A stretch of 8,761 nt of DNA, from assembly GCA_017517985.1 (NCBI GenBank), contig JAFWWX010000072.1:1-8761 (forward strand). The letters are read 5' to 3'. Positions 1 through 7,571 of the stretch are shown one piece after another. Each line of letters begins with the position of its first letter. Positions within the stretch are counted from its first letter, which is position 1. The notes beneath the pieces are model-generated. The model did no database searches. It worked only from the letters and a program-made list of their open reading frames with translations, and was not told the origin of the DNA. The DNA is from Clostridia bacterium (lineage in GTDB: Bacteria; Bacillota_A; Clostridia; Oscillospirales; CAG-382). The position numbers and the translations under genes were made by a program.

Positions 1-630
1 ATCCCTTCCCGTTAAAGCCTTGTACCAAAGAAGGGCAAGGGAATATCTTGCAAGTCCGAAGGTTGAATGGAAGGTATCTCTGTGAACCTTCTCAATTCCC
101 GATTTCAATAAGTTCTGGAAAAGCTCTCCCGAGGGAATTATAAAGTCCGCATTTATTTCCTTTGCCGCCTTATCATAGGCAAGTTTTATATCATTAAACA
201 TATCGGTGTGATTTTCGTATTTCGCCACTAATTTAAGGCGATCCGAATCCTGCTCGTATGCCCAGGTCTGGTGAAGTGCTATTTTCGCACCCGGTGCACA
301 CTTTCTTACATATGCAATCAATTCGTTAAGATAAGGCTGATATGTTTCATAGTTATTCGCAAGATGGCTTACCTGCTGAAGGGTAATAACATCATAGTTT
401 CCGCTTAAAAGAGCATCGTCTAAAGTTGCCTCTTTTTTTATGCCTTTTGAATTTTTATGAAAATCGTATGGATTAGCCTTGCCTGTCATATTTTCATAAT
501 GCATGGAAAGAGAGCATCCTCCGAGAACTATATTATATGTATCGAGGTCAAATCCGTCCGCTACTGCAACTTCATGCAAATATCTTTGTGCGTCTTCCGA
601 AAAACTGTTTCCTATTGATAAAATGTTCAT
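1..630 (-). CDS. SGNH-hydrolase / DUF4886-like protein, C-terminal end cut by window edge
   Basis: I translated this by hand from ATG at 630 and it stays open for 210 codons to the left edge, so the 3' end lies outside. It begins MNILSIGNSFSEDAQRYL. The GNSFS block has the position and form of block I of SGNH hydrolases, with Ser9 as the likely nucleophile. A late DTFH at residues 185-188 fits the Asp-x-x-His of block V. This arrangement is seen in DUF4886-type SGNH proteins, so an esterase or deacetylase role is likely. Beside xyloside genes it might remove acetyl groups from sugar fragments, but that is inference. There is no signal peptide, so it should be cytoplasmic. An AGGAGA ribosome binding site lies 7-8 bases before the start. 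It is divergent from the AraC gene at 824-1640. Its first 60 codons are duplicated at 1667-1847. Family-level assignment is fairly sure; substrate is unknown. Confidence 0.8.
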   Translation of the reverse strand, partial: MNILSIGNSFSEDAQRYLHEVAVADGFDLDTYNIVLGGCSLSMHYENMTGKANPYDFHKNSKGIKKEATLDDALLSGNYDVITLQQVSHLANNYETYQPYLNELIAYVRKCAPGAKIALHQTWAYEQDSDRLKLVAKYENHTDMFNDIKLAYDKAAKEINADFIIPSGELFQNLLKSGIEKVHRDTFHSTFGLARYSLALLWYKALTGRD

Positions 631-823
631 TATAAATCTCTCCTTTTAGCATTTATCTTTATTTTCCATCCCCATGACTTTTCAGGGAAAAATGGCTTCT
701 CTATTTAATTTTATCATAAAAATTATAAAAAGTATATGGACGAATCGGCTTATTTTTAGCACAAATCTGCGATTGACAAACAATTTATAACTTGCTATAA
801 TCACATTGAAAGGTAGTGATTTT
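631..823. promoter_or_regulatory. Divergent intergenic region between SGNH-hydrolase gene and first araC-type gene
   Basis: This 193-base AT-rich gap carries control elements for two divergent genes. The plus-strand promoter is described separately. For the minus-strand gene a perfect -10 (TATAAT, plus coordinates 722-727) is visible, but nothing resembling TTGACA lies 16-18 bases further upstream, so that promoter may need an activator, plausibly the adjacent AraC-type protein. In the minus-strand leader a weak hairpin can form from 666-673 and 685-695 (CCAT/ATGG plus CCC/GGG). I saw no catabolite-repression (cre-like) site. Confidence 0.45.
773..801 (+). promoter_or_regulatory. Consensus sigma-A promoter for first araC-type gene
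   Basis: TTGACA at 773-778, a 17-base spacer and TATAAT at 796-801 match the consensus exactly, and TG at 793-794 makes an extended -10. The start of transcription should fall near 808. That leaves a leader of only about 16 bases before the proposed TTG start at 824, with GAAAGG (808-813) at the extreme 5' end as ribosome binding site. No promoter sits immediately before the alternative start at 933, which supports the upstream start. Confidence 0.85.
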
Positions 824-932
824 TTGGCTGAATTAACCGAATACAAATCAGAATCCCCCCCTTCGAATCAACTGTTGCGGCATCCGTCAGCTTAACGGAA
901 ATGTTGTCGGTGGCTTTCGAGAAAAAGGAAGG
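824..932 (+). other. Frameshifted N-terminal part of the first araC-type gene (C7 tract at 855-861)
   Basis: From TTG 824, preceded at 9 bases by AAAGGT, the sequence reads MAELTEYKSESP up to a run of seven C at 855-861. In that frame it then hits a stop at 893-895. With six C it would continue as LRINCCGIRQLNGN into the regulator at 933 without a break. The joined product resembles the usual start of AraC sensors, where a Cys-Gly stretch leads into an R-x-DYHIIYI strand. I infer a one-base insertion in the homopolymer: a sequencing error, a real null mutation, or a slippage switch. Confidence 0.65.
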
Positions 933-1640
933 GTGGATTACCACATTATTTATATAAGCGAAGGTACGCTTTTTTTAAGAGAAAAGGGCGAAGAAATAGC
1001 GGTAAACAAGGGAAATATAATTCTTTATCTTCCCGATGAACCGCAGGATTATTATTGCAAAACCGGCTTTGATGCCACATATTATTACATACATTTCACA
1101 GGAAGGTATTGCGAAAAAATTCTTTCGGAGTTTTCTCTTTCGGGCAGAGTTATAAATACCGGATTAAGCTCATCCATAGAAGGCAATTTCAAAAGAATGA
1201 TTGAAGAGTATTATCTTTTCCTTCCCCATTCATATGATGCGGCAAACGGATATTTCATAAGCATCCTTGCCCATCTCGGAAGAAGAGTCTTGTCCAATGA
1301 TTCGGATAACAGTTCCTCGGGGAGAACCGGTATTTACGATGCTTTGAAGGTAATTGCCCATAATTTCCATGAGGATAAAGATGTTTCCTTTTATGCCGGA
1401 ATGTGCAACCTCAGCATAAGCCACTTTACCCACAGATTTAAGGCTGTTACGGGAAAAAGCCTTAAAGAGTATGTTGCCTATATACGGGTTGAAAAAGCAA
1501 AGGAGCTTTTATATAATACAAATTTAAGTGTTAAAGAAATTGCCGAGTCCGTGGGCTATTCAGACCAAAACTACTTTTCCAGAATTTTCAAAAAATACAG
1601 CGGCGAATCTCCGCTTGGTTACAGAAAAAAATACAATTAA
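933..1640 (+). CDS. AraC-family transcriptional regulator (intact ORF; true start probably at 824 via a frameshift)
   Basis: The readable frame gives 235 residues from a GTG at 933. The N-terminal part is a cupin-like sensor (about residues 1-60, with YLPDEPQDYYC as the usual post-strand motif). The C-terminal part is a full AraC DNA-binding domain: first helix-turn-helix near 151-171 (SISHFTHRFKAVTGKSLKEY), second near 199-222 (VKEIAESVGYSDQNYFSRIF), ending in SPLGYRKKY. Starting at 933 cuts off the first strands of the sensor, and GTG 933 is only 3 bases from its AAGGA. The same frame is open upstream to 837 and encodes plausible sensor sequence (NCCGIRQLNGNVVGGF) but has no start codon. 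Removing one C from the C7 run joins it to a TTG start at 824 and gives about 271 residues, a normal family length. It probably controls the divergent SGNH-hydrolase gene or the xylose operon; the effector is unknown. Confidence 0.85.
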   Translation: MDYHIIYISEGTLFLREKGEEIAVNKGNIILYLPDEPQDYYCKTGFDATYYYIHFTGRYCEKILSEFSLSGRVINTGLSSSIEGNFKRMIEEYYLFLPHSYDAANGYFISILAHLGRRVLSNDSDNSSSGRTGIYDALKVIAHNFHEDKDVSFYAGMCNLSISHFTHRFKAVTGKSLKEYVAYIRVEKAKELLYNTNLSVKEIAESVGYSDQNYFSRIFKKYSGESPLGYRKKYN

Positions 1641-1664
1641 GGCACTATTTATTATATCTGTATT

Positions 1665-1847
1665 TTAATTTTTATGAAAATCGTATGGATTAGCCTTGCC
1701 TGTCATATTCTCATAATGCATGGAAAGAGAGCATCCTCCGAGAACTATGTTATATGTATCGAGGTCAAATCCGTCCGATTCTGCAATTTCGTGCAAATAT
1801 CTTTGCGCATCCTCCGAAAAGCTGTTTCCTATTGACAAAATATTCAT
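1665..1847 (-). pseudogene. Truncated duplicate of the SGNH-hydrolase gene, 5' 60 codons only
   Basis: It starts at ATG 1847, reads 60 codons and stops with TAA at 1665-1667. The product matches the first 60 residues of the gene at 1-630 except for three changes (V21I, V23E, A24S). In DNA, 1667-1847 aligns with 450-630 without gaps, with 12 differences in 181 bases by my count; most are silent. It keeps a good GGAGG ribosome binding site 8 bases before the start and lies 16 bases after the GH31 stop, exactly where a fifth operon gene would begin. Block I Ser9 is kept, but the rest of the catalytic fold, including the Asp-His motif, is missing, so it cannot be active. It looks like the original last gene of the operon, now a remnant. 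Confidence 0.85.
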
Positions 1848-1863
1848 AACATAGCCCTCCTTT

Positions 1864-3870
1864 TTATATTTTACCTATCAGGTAGCTTTGTTTTCCGTTT
1901 CTTAAGAAAATCGGTATTGATTCAATCGGTGCGTCAACCTCAACTGTTACACCGCCATCGTAAACACTTCCGTCACTTGCGAAAGTCCATGTTGCACCTT
2001 CGGGCAAATATACACTGCGACTTCTTGCTTTTTCATAGCATACGGGCGCAACAAGTATATCTCCGCCAAACATATATTGGTCCTTAATTTCCCAAGCGTT
2101 TTTATCTTCCGGAAATTCATAGAACAGTCCACGAATAACAGGGCTTCCTTTTTCGTGTGCTTCCTTCATTAAAGACCTTGTGTAATCACGCATCAATTCT
2201 CGGATATCAATGAATTTGCACATAATTTTGCAGTTTTCCTCGCCATAGCTCCAAACTTCATTATCTGCACCTGTAGCTTCACGATATTCTCCCGCCTTAT
2301 TTATTATATTCTTACGGGGAAGTCTTGAGCCGTGCATACGCATTACAGGTAAGAAAGTACCATATTGGAACCAGCGAATTAAAAGCTCCTTAAACTCTTC
2401 ATCTTCAATATTTCCGCCTGCAAATCCGCCAATATCCGTTGTCCACCAGGGAATTCCGCTTAATCCCATATTAATGCCGGCGCAAATCTGCTTTCTAAAA
2501 TCAGTATAGCTTGAATGAATATCTCCCGACCATACCAAAGCACCATATCGCTGACTTCCCACCCATGCACATCTGCACAGGCTGACAACATCTTTAACGC
2601 CTTCTTTTTGCAATCCCTCATAAAACAATCTTTCAAACTCTCTCGGGAATACATTTCCGATTTCCGATACCGTTCCCATATGATATCTGTAGCACTCATA
2701 ATCGTATGGAATAAATTCCGGCTCCGCTTCATCCAGCCAGAAATTTTCTATTCCTAAATTAAAATAATTTTCCTTACATTTTTCCCATACGTACTCACGG
2801 GTGGCAGGATTTGTTGGGTCAAGAAACACATTGTTTCCATGGAAAATCATCTGAACATCAACGCCGGAATTACTTTTCACAAGCAATCCCTTCTGCTTCA
2901 TTTCCGCATAATTTACACTTCTCGAATCAACCTGAGGCCAGAAGGAAACCATAGGCTGTATGCCCATTTCTTTAAGATCTTTTACCATAGATAAAGGATC
3001 GGGGAAAAACTCTTTATCAAACTTAAAATCGCCGCATCTCAGCCAATGATAGTAGTCAATAACCAGTACATCAAGAGGAATGTTTCTTTTTTTGTATTCT
3101 CTTGCAATTTTCAAAACCTCTTCCTGATTATAATAACGAAGCTTGCACTGCCAGTATCCCAAACCATATTCCGGCATCATAGGCACCGTACCTGTGGCTT
3201 TTGCATAACTTTCAAGAATTTCAGAAGGCGTATCTCCCGCTGTTATCCAATAGTCAAGTTGCTTTGTTGTTTCCGCAATCCACTGGGTCGTATTTACTCC
3301 AAAATGAACCTCGCCTATTGCCGCATTATGCCACAAAAAGCCATAGCCTTTGCTTGAAATATAAAACGGAATACTTGCCTGTGAATTTCTGTGAGCAAGT
3401 TCAAGATTACATCCTTTTAAGTTTAAGATGTTATGCTGATACTGCCCCATACCATATATTTTTTCTTCTGCATCTGACTCAAATGTTTGTTTTATCTTAT
3501 ATAAATCTCCTGCAACAGTTTTATATTGTCTTGGTCTTTTGTGAAGTGCTCCGCCACATGAAATATCCCGAAGCAAAACTTCACCCTTTTTATTTTTATA
3601 TTCAATTTGAACCGTATCCCCGCAATACAAATCCTCTATTACGCTTAAGCTTGCAATAATATTTCCGTTTTCAATGGATGCGCATTTTTCTTCTATTACA
3701 ATATTTGTATCAGTATATTCCGCTTCTAAAAGAGCAATTTCCCCTTCTTTAATACCTCCGAAAAAAGAGGCACGGGTTCTAAAACTGTTTTTTCCCCAGG
3801 GTCTTAATTCAACTACTTCGCCATTGCCTGTAAAAACAAGTGAATTATCTTTTTTACTGAAGTATCCCAT
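1864..3870 (-). CDS. Cytoplasmic GH31 glycoside hydrolase, probable alpha-xylosidase
   Basis: The protein has 668 residues and no signal peptide or membrane segment. An N-terminal beta-sandwich (about 1-225) precedes a TIM barrel entered at PEYGLGYWQCKLRYYNQEEV (about 233-252). GH31 hallmarks follow in order: VLVIDYYHW (268-276), WLDEAEPE with nucleophile Asp380 (378-385), WSGDIHSSY with acid/base Asp450 (447-455), and WWTTDIGGF (475-483). A C-terminal beta domain carries the FGGDILVAPV motif near 601-610. GH31 retaining enzymes with this WLDEAEPE form include bacterial alpha-xylosidases, which remove non-reducing alpha-xylose from xyloglucan fragments. The operon partners xylA and xylB make xylose the likely product. 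An alpha-glucosidase or transglycosylase cannot be excluded from sequence alone. A GGAG ribosome binding site precedes ATG 3870; the gap to xylA is 41 bases. Confidence 0.9.
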   Translation of the reverse strand: MGYFSKKDNSLVFTGNGEVVELRPWGKNSFRTRASFFGGIKEGEIALLEAEYTDTNIVIEEKCASIENGNIIASLSVIEDLYCGDTVQIEYKNKKGEVLLRDISCGGALHKRPRQYKTVAGDLYKIKQTFESDAEEKIYGMGQYQHNILNLKGCNLELAHRNSQASIPFYISSKGYGFLWHNAAIGEVHFGVNTTQWIAETTKQLDYWITAGDTPSEILESYAKATGTVPMMPEYGLGYWQCKLRYYNQEEVLKIAREYKKRNIPLDVLVIDYYHWLRCGDFKFDKEFFPDPLSMVKDLKEMGIQPMVSFWPQVDSRSVNYAEMKQKGLLVKSNSGVDVQMIFHGNNVFLDPTNPATREYVWEKCKENYFNLGIENFWLDEAEPEFIPYDYECYRYHMGTVSEIGNVFPREFERLFYEGLQKEGVKDVVSLCRCAWVGSQRYGALVWSGDIHSSYTDFRKQICAGINMGLSGIPWWTTDIGGFAGGNIEDEEFKELLIRWFQYGTFLPVMRMHGSRLPRKNIINKAGEYREATGADNEVWSYGEENCKIMCKFIDIRELMRDYTRSLMKEAHEKGSPVIRGLFYEFPEDKNAWEIKDQYMFGGDILVAPVCYEKARSRSVYLPEGATWTFASDGSVYDGGVTVEVDAPIESIPIFLRNGKQSYLIGKI

Positions 3871-3911
3871 TTATTATCACTCCGTTTCCGTATATGTTTT
3901 TCCTGATAAGC

Positions 3912-5228
3912 TTAATTAAACATCACATTATTAATAACACTTTCAAGATATTCCTGCCTGCCGCTTTGAGGTTCTATTGTACTTCCTAAGTTTTCAGCAT
4001 AAGCTGCAAGTTCTTCGAGTGTTGTTCCGCTTAAAATCTTTTTACCGATTTCGGTATTTGTAAAGCTTTGGTATTTTTCCTTTACAAACTCTTCAATTCT
4101 GCCGTCTTCAATTAAAGCCGCCGCCTTGATAAGCCCAAGTGCAAAGGTATCCATAGCAAGAATAAATCCGTGGAACATATCCTCATAGGTATTGCTAGGT
4201 CTGCGGTTTTTAGCATCAAAGTTGAAACCGCCCGTAAGTCCGCCTGCTTTAAGAACCTCGTACATACAGAAAGTTGCACTATATACGTCCGACGGAAATT
4301 CATCGGTGTCCCAGCCAAGAAGCATATCTCCCTGGTTAGCATCAATGGAGCCAAGCATTCCGTTGATTGCAGAAACCCTTAATTCGTGCTGGAATGTATG
4401 TCCTGCAAGTGTTGCGTGGTTTGCTTCAATATTCATCTTAAAGTCTTTATCAAGACCGTGTGCTTTTAAGAATCCGATTGCTGTTGCCGCATCAAAATCA
4501 TACTGATGCTTCATCGGCTCCTTCGGCTTGGGTTCAATATAGAAATCGCCATTAAATCCGATAGAACGGCCATATTCAACCGCCATCTTCATAAGTCTTG
4601 CAATGTTTTCCTGCTCAAACTTCATATCTGTATTGAGAAGTGTTTCATAGCCTTCTCTTCCGCCCCAGAACACATATCCTCTTCCGCCAAGTTTTACTGT
4701 AAGCTCCAGTGCCTTTTTAACCTGGGAAGCCGCAAAACAAAATACTTCTGCGGAATTTGTACTTCCTGCTCCATTCATAAATCTGGGGTTTGAAAACATA
4801 TTCGCCGTACCCCAAAGGCACTTAATGTTTGTACCTTCCATTTTTTCCAATATGTAGTCTGTAATTTCATCCAGTCTTTTGTTTGTTTCCTTGATATCCT
4901 CAGCCTCGGGCACAAGGTCAACATCGTGAAAGCAGAAATATTCAATACCCAATTTCTTCATAAATTCAAAACCGGCATCTACTTTTGCTTTCGCATGAGC
5001 CATAGTCCCTTTTTCCGAGCCGAATGATTTATCGGCGGTGTCTCTGCCGAACATATCTGTACCTGCCGCACAGAGGTTATGCCACCAAGCCATTGCAAAG
5101 GGCAAATGTTCTTTCATAGTTTTGCCCATAATAACTCTGTCTGCATCATAATACTTAAATGCAAAAGGATTTTTGCTGTCCTTACCTTCATATTTAATCT
5201 GTGGAATGTTTGAAAAAATCTCTTTCAT
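3912..5228 (-). CDS. xylA: Xylose isomerase, class II
   Basis: It converts D-xylose to D-xylulose in the cytoplasm using two divalent metals. The 438-residue length and the N-terminal extension ([15 protein letters not shown]) are typical of class II enzymes. All key residues are visible: His101 and Asp104 in [10 protein letters not shown], Glu232 and Lys234 in IEPKPKEP, Glu268 and His271 in [11 protein letters not shown], Asp296 in GSIDANQGD, Asp307 and Asp309 in GWDTDE, and Asp339 in FNFDAKNRR. The [14 protein letters not shown] signature is at 188-201. Residue numbers coincide with those I recall for the Thermotoga neapolitana enzyme. The start at 5228 is set by an AGGAGG that overlaps the xylB stop codon, 12 bases upstream, so the two genes are probably translationally coupled. 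Confidence 0.98.
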   Translation of the reverse strand: MKEIFSNIPQIKYEGKDSKNPFAFKYYDADRVIMGKTMKEHLPFAMAWWHNLCAAGTDMFGRDTADKSFGSEKGTMAHAKAKVDAGFEFMKKLGIEYFCFHDVDLVPEAEDIKETNKRLDEITDYILEKMEGTNIKCLWGTANMFSNPRFMNGAGSTNSAEVFCFAASQVKKALELTVKLGGRGYVFWGGREGYETLLNTDMKFEQENIARLMKMAVEYGRSIGFNGDFYIEPKPKEPMKHQYDFDAATAIGFLKAHGLDKDFKMNIEANHATLAGHTFQHELRVSAINGMLGSIDANQGDMLLGWDTDEFPSDVYSATFCMYEVLKAGGLTGGFNFDAKNRRPSNTYEDMFHGFILAMDTFALGLIKAAALIEDGRIEEFVKEKYQSFTNTEIGKKILSGTTLEELAAYAENLGSTIEPQSGRQEYLESVINNVMFN

Positions 5229-5240
5229 TTCTCTTTCCTC

Positions 5241-6719
5241 CTATATCAGTTCTTTATATAATTCTTTTATTGTCGGATATATTTTTTTGTACTTGCGGTA
5301 AGATGCTTCGTATCTTTCCGCTATTTTTGCATCAGGCTTTATTTTTTCCTTCTTTGTTACCAGTTTTTCGGCACATTCTGTAACAGATTTATACTCTCCC
5401 AAAGCAACCATGGCAAGCATTGCCGCTCCAAGCCCCGGCCCTTCCTCAACAGCGGGAACTTCAAGTGTAACTCCAAGAACGTTTGCAATAATCTTTTTCC
5501 ACAGTTTTGATTTTGCTCCTCCGCCGCAGATTGTACTTACCTTTACATCTATTCCAAGATTTTTTACAATTTCGAGGTTGTCACGAAAGGCAAAGGCAAC
5601 TCCTTCCAAAATCGCCTGTACCATATCCTGACGTGTTGTATCAGGAGTCATTCCGATAAACAGTCCTCTTGCATCGGTGTCATTGATAGGACTTCTTTCA
5701 CCCATCAGATACGGCAAAAAGTATATGCGGTTTTTTCCTAAATCTTCGTCTGTAATGTCCATCTGTTCTCCGTTGTAATCATCGCTCTTTAGAATTTCTT
5801 CATAGAACCATTTGTTGCAAGATGCCGCAGACAATATACAACCCATAAGATGATATCCGCCGTCCGAATGGCAGAAAGAATGGAGAGCGTTAAACTTATC
5901 CACTCCGAACCTTTCGGATGAAATAAAGATTGTGCCCGATGTACCTAAGGATATATTGCATTTTCCATTTCCAACGGTTGCTGTGCCTATTGCCGCACCT
6001 GCGTTATCACCTGCACCTGCCGCAACTTTTACACCCTCTGAAAGGCCAAGCATCTTTGCTGTTTGCGGCAAAACTTCACCGATGCATTCATAACTTTCAT
6101 AAAGCTTTGGCAGTTGTTCTTCCTTTATGTTGCATATTTCAAGCATTTCTTTTGACCAGCATCTATTCTTTACATTAAGCAAAAGCATTCCCGATGCATC
6201 TGAATAGTCTGTCGAAAATACACCGGTGAGACGATATGCTATATAGTCTTTCGGAAGCATTATTTTTGAAATCTTACAGAAGTTTTCTTTCTCGTTATTT
6301 AAAAGCCATAAAATTTTGGGTGCCGTAAAACCTGCAAAAGCAATATTGGCGGTATAATCGGACAATTTTTGTTTACCCACTACCGTATTAAGATACTCGG
6401 TTTCTTTATTGGTTCTGCCGTCGTTCCAAAGTATTGCCGGACGAATAACTTTATCATTTTCATCCAATATCACAAGTCCGTGCATCTGACCTGCTACAGA
6501 AAGACCTTTTACAGTTTTCGCATCAAAGCCTGCGAGTAATTCTCCAATACCGCTGACAAATGCATCCCACCAGTCCTCAGGATTTTGCTCACTCCAGCCG
6601 GGGTTAGGATAATACACATCATAATTTTTAGTAACCGAGTTTAATATTTCACCACACGCATCAACAAGCAAAAGTTTTAAGCCTGATGTGCCAAGGTCTG
6701 CACCTATGTATAAATTCAT
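5241..6719 (-). CDS. xylB: Xylulokinase, FGGY family
   Basis: It phosphorylates D-xylulose to xylulose 5-phosphate with ATP. The protein has 492 residues from ATG 6719 and begins MNLYIGADLGTSGLK, with Asp8 in the phosphate-1 loop. MHGLV (79-83, His80) binds substrate in this family. GAGDNAGAAIG holds the catalytic base, Asp238. NISLGTSGTIF (255-265) is the phosphate-2 region, and the FGGY C-terminal signature runs through GGGAKSKLW (399-407) to EGPGLGAAMLA (426-436). The upstream in-frame TTG at 6734 is part of the ribosome binding site (GGGAGGTG, 7 bases before ATG 6719), so the shorter start is correct. The gap from the transaldolase stop is 31 bases. The first 12 codons recur at 7506-7543. 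Confidence 0.97.
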   Translation of the reverse strand: MNLYIGADLGTSGLKLLLVDACGEILNSVTKNYDVYYPNPGWSEQNPEDWWDAFVSGIGELLAGFDAKTVKGLSVAGQMHGLVILDENDKVIRPAILWNDGRTNKETEYLNTVVGKQKLSDYTANIAFAGFTAPKILWLLNNEKENFCKISKIMLPKDYIAYRLTGVFSTDYSDASGMLLLNVKNRCWSKEMLEICNIKEEQLPKLYESYECIGEVLPQTAKMLGLSEGVKVAAGAGDNAGAAIGTATVGNGKCNISLGTSGTIFISSERFGVDKFNALHSFCHSDGGYHLMGCILSAASCNKWFYEEILKSDDYNGEQMDITDEDLGKNRIYFLPYLMGERSPINDTDARGLFIGMTPDTTRQDMVQAILEGVAFAFRDNLEIVKNLGIDVKVSTICGGGAKSKLWKKIIANVLGVTLEVPAVEEGPGLGAAMLAMVALGEYKSVTECAEKLVTKKEKIKPDAKIAERYEASYRKYKKIYPTIKELYKELI

Positions 6720-6750
6720 ACTTACACCTCCCAAAGTCTCAAGAGTTATA

Positions 6751-7404
6751 TTATTTTGAAGAAACTGACTCCCAATCTTTTAAAAACCTTTGTATACCCG
6801 CATCTGTCAGAGGATGCTTTGTCATTTGCATAATCACACCATATGGTACTGTTGCAATATGCGCCCCTGCTTTTGCGGCATCAATCACATGAACCGGATT
6901 TCTCGTACTTGCGGCAATAATTTCTGTATTAATAGCGTGAATTTTAAATATTTCAGCAATATCAGCAACCAAATCTGCTCCTGCCCAACCAGTATCATCA
7001 ATTCTACCCATAAACGGACTAACAAATGTTGCTCCTGCTTTTGCTGCAAGAAGCGCCTGAGCCGCAGAGAATATAAGAGTCACATTTGTCTTAACTCCCT
7101 TATTGCTTAAAACTTTGACCGCAGCCAACACCTCAGGTGTAATTGGGATTTTAATAACCAGATTTTTGCAATCAATGGCATCATAAATAGCCATCGCTTC
7201 CTTAACCATTCCGTCCGCATCAAGGCTTATTACCTCTGCACTTATAGGACCATCAACAATAGAGGCAATTTCCTTTACAACCTCAACAAAGTCCCGTCCT
7301 TCTTTTGCAATCAGACTTGGGTTAGTGGTAACTCCACAAATAACACCCATATTATTTGCTTTTTTGATTTCTTCTACATTTGCTGTGTCAATAAATAGTT
7401 TCAT
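6751..7404 (-). CDS. tal: Transaldolase, small TalC/FSA-like type
   Basis: The 217-residue single-domain TIM barrel is the size of the TalC/fructose-6-phosphate aldolase group. [16 protein letters not shown] opens the barrel, TTNPSL is at 26-31, the Schiff-base lysine is Lys85 in VIKIPIT, and SPFMGRIDD is at 129-137. Transaldolases carry Phe where true fructose-6-phosphate aldolases carry Tyr (FSA Tyr131), and Phe131 is present here. Glu57 stands where FSA has Gln59. Both favour transaldolase: transfer of dihydroxyacetone between sedoheptulose 7-phosphate and glyceraldehyde 3-phosphate. It is the first full gene of the operon and processes the pentose phosphates made by xylB. AAGGGG 5-6 bases before ATG 7404 is the ribosome binding site. 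It sits between the xylB remnant and intact xylB, so it may be a later addition. Confidence 0.95.
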   Translation of the reverse strand: MKLFIDTANVEEIKKANNMGVICGVTTNPSLIAKEGRDFVEVVKEIASIVDGPISAEVISLDADGMVKEAMAIYDAIDCKNLVIKIPITPEVLAAVKVLSNKGVKTNVTLIFSAAQALLAAKAGATFVSPFMGRIDDTGWAGADLVADIAEIFKIHAINTEIIAASTRNPVHVIDAAKAGAHIATVPYGVIMQMTKHPLTDAGIQRFLKDWESVSSK

Positions 7405-7437
7405 TGTTTTCCCCTTTTCTTTGCTGCTCTTAATTTA

Positions 7438-7479
7438 TTAATAGAAAAATCCGAAATCTTCTTCAGATATTGAATTCAC
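7438..7479 (-). CDS. Possible 13-residue mini-ORF in the operon leader
   Basis: GTG at 7479 is preceded at 5 bases by AAGGAG (7485-7490) and encodes MNSISEEDFGFFY before a TAA at 7438-7440. The ribosome binding site is better than chance, but the product is tiny and I do not recognise it. It could be the broken 5' end of another lost gene, like the xylB remnant just upstream, a leader peptide, or accidental. Confidence 0.3.
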   Translation of the reverse strand: MNSISEEDFGFFY

Positions 7480-7500
7480 AAATTCTCCTTAACATCAACT

Positions 7501-7542
7501 TTAGTCTGATGTGCCAAGGTCTGCCCCTATATATAAATTCAT
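7501..7542 (-). pseudogene. Truncated duplicate of the xylB 5' end
   Basis: ATG at 7542 opens MNLYIGADLGTSD followed by TAA at 7501-7503. The first 12 residues are identical to xylB. In DNA, 7506-7543 matches 6683-6720 at 36 of 38 bases. A GGGAG ribosome binding site precedes it, aligned with that of intact xylB. It is the first translatable unit of the operon transcript and lies upstream of the transaldolase gene. This implies xylB once stood directly behind the promoter and that the transaldolase segment came in between, leaving a copy of the xylB start. Confidence 0.85.
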
Positions 7543-7571
7543 AAACAATGCTCCCTTTTATCATTATGTTA

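Noticed and set aside
1641..1666. Possible terminator after the first araC gene
   Set aside because: The sequence is AT-rich but has no stem of useful length.
3046..3659. Overlapping plus-strand open frames of 103 and 152 codons
   Set aside because: They lie antisense inside the conserved GH31 gene, have no recognisable motifs, and are explained as shadows.
6720..6734. Five extra N-terminal residues of XylB from TTG 6734
   Set aside because: These codons are the ribosome binding site of ATG 6719, and kinases of this family begin with the M-x-L-Y-I-G strand.
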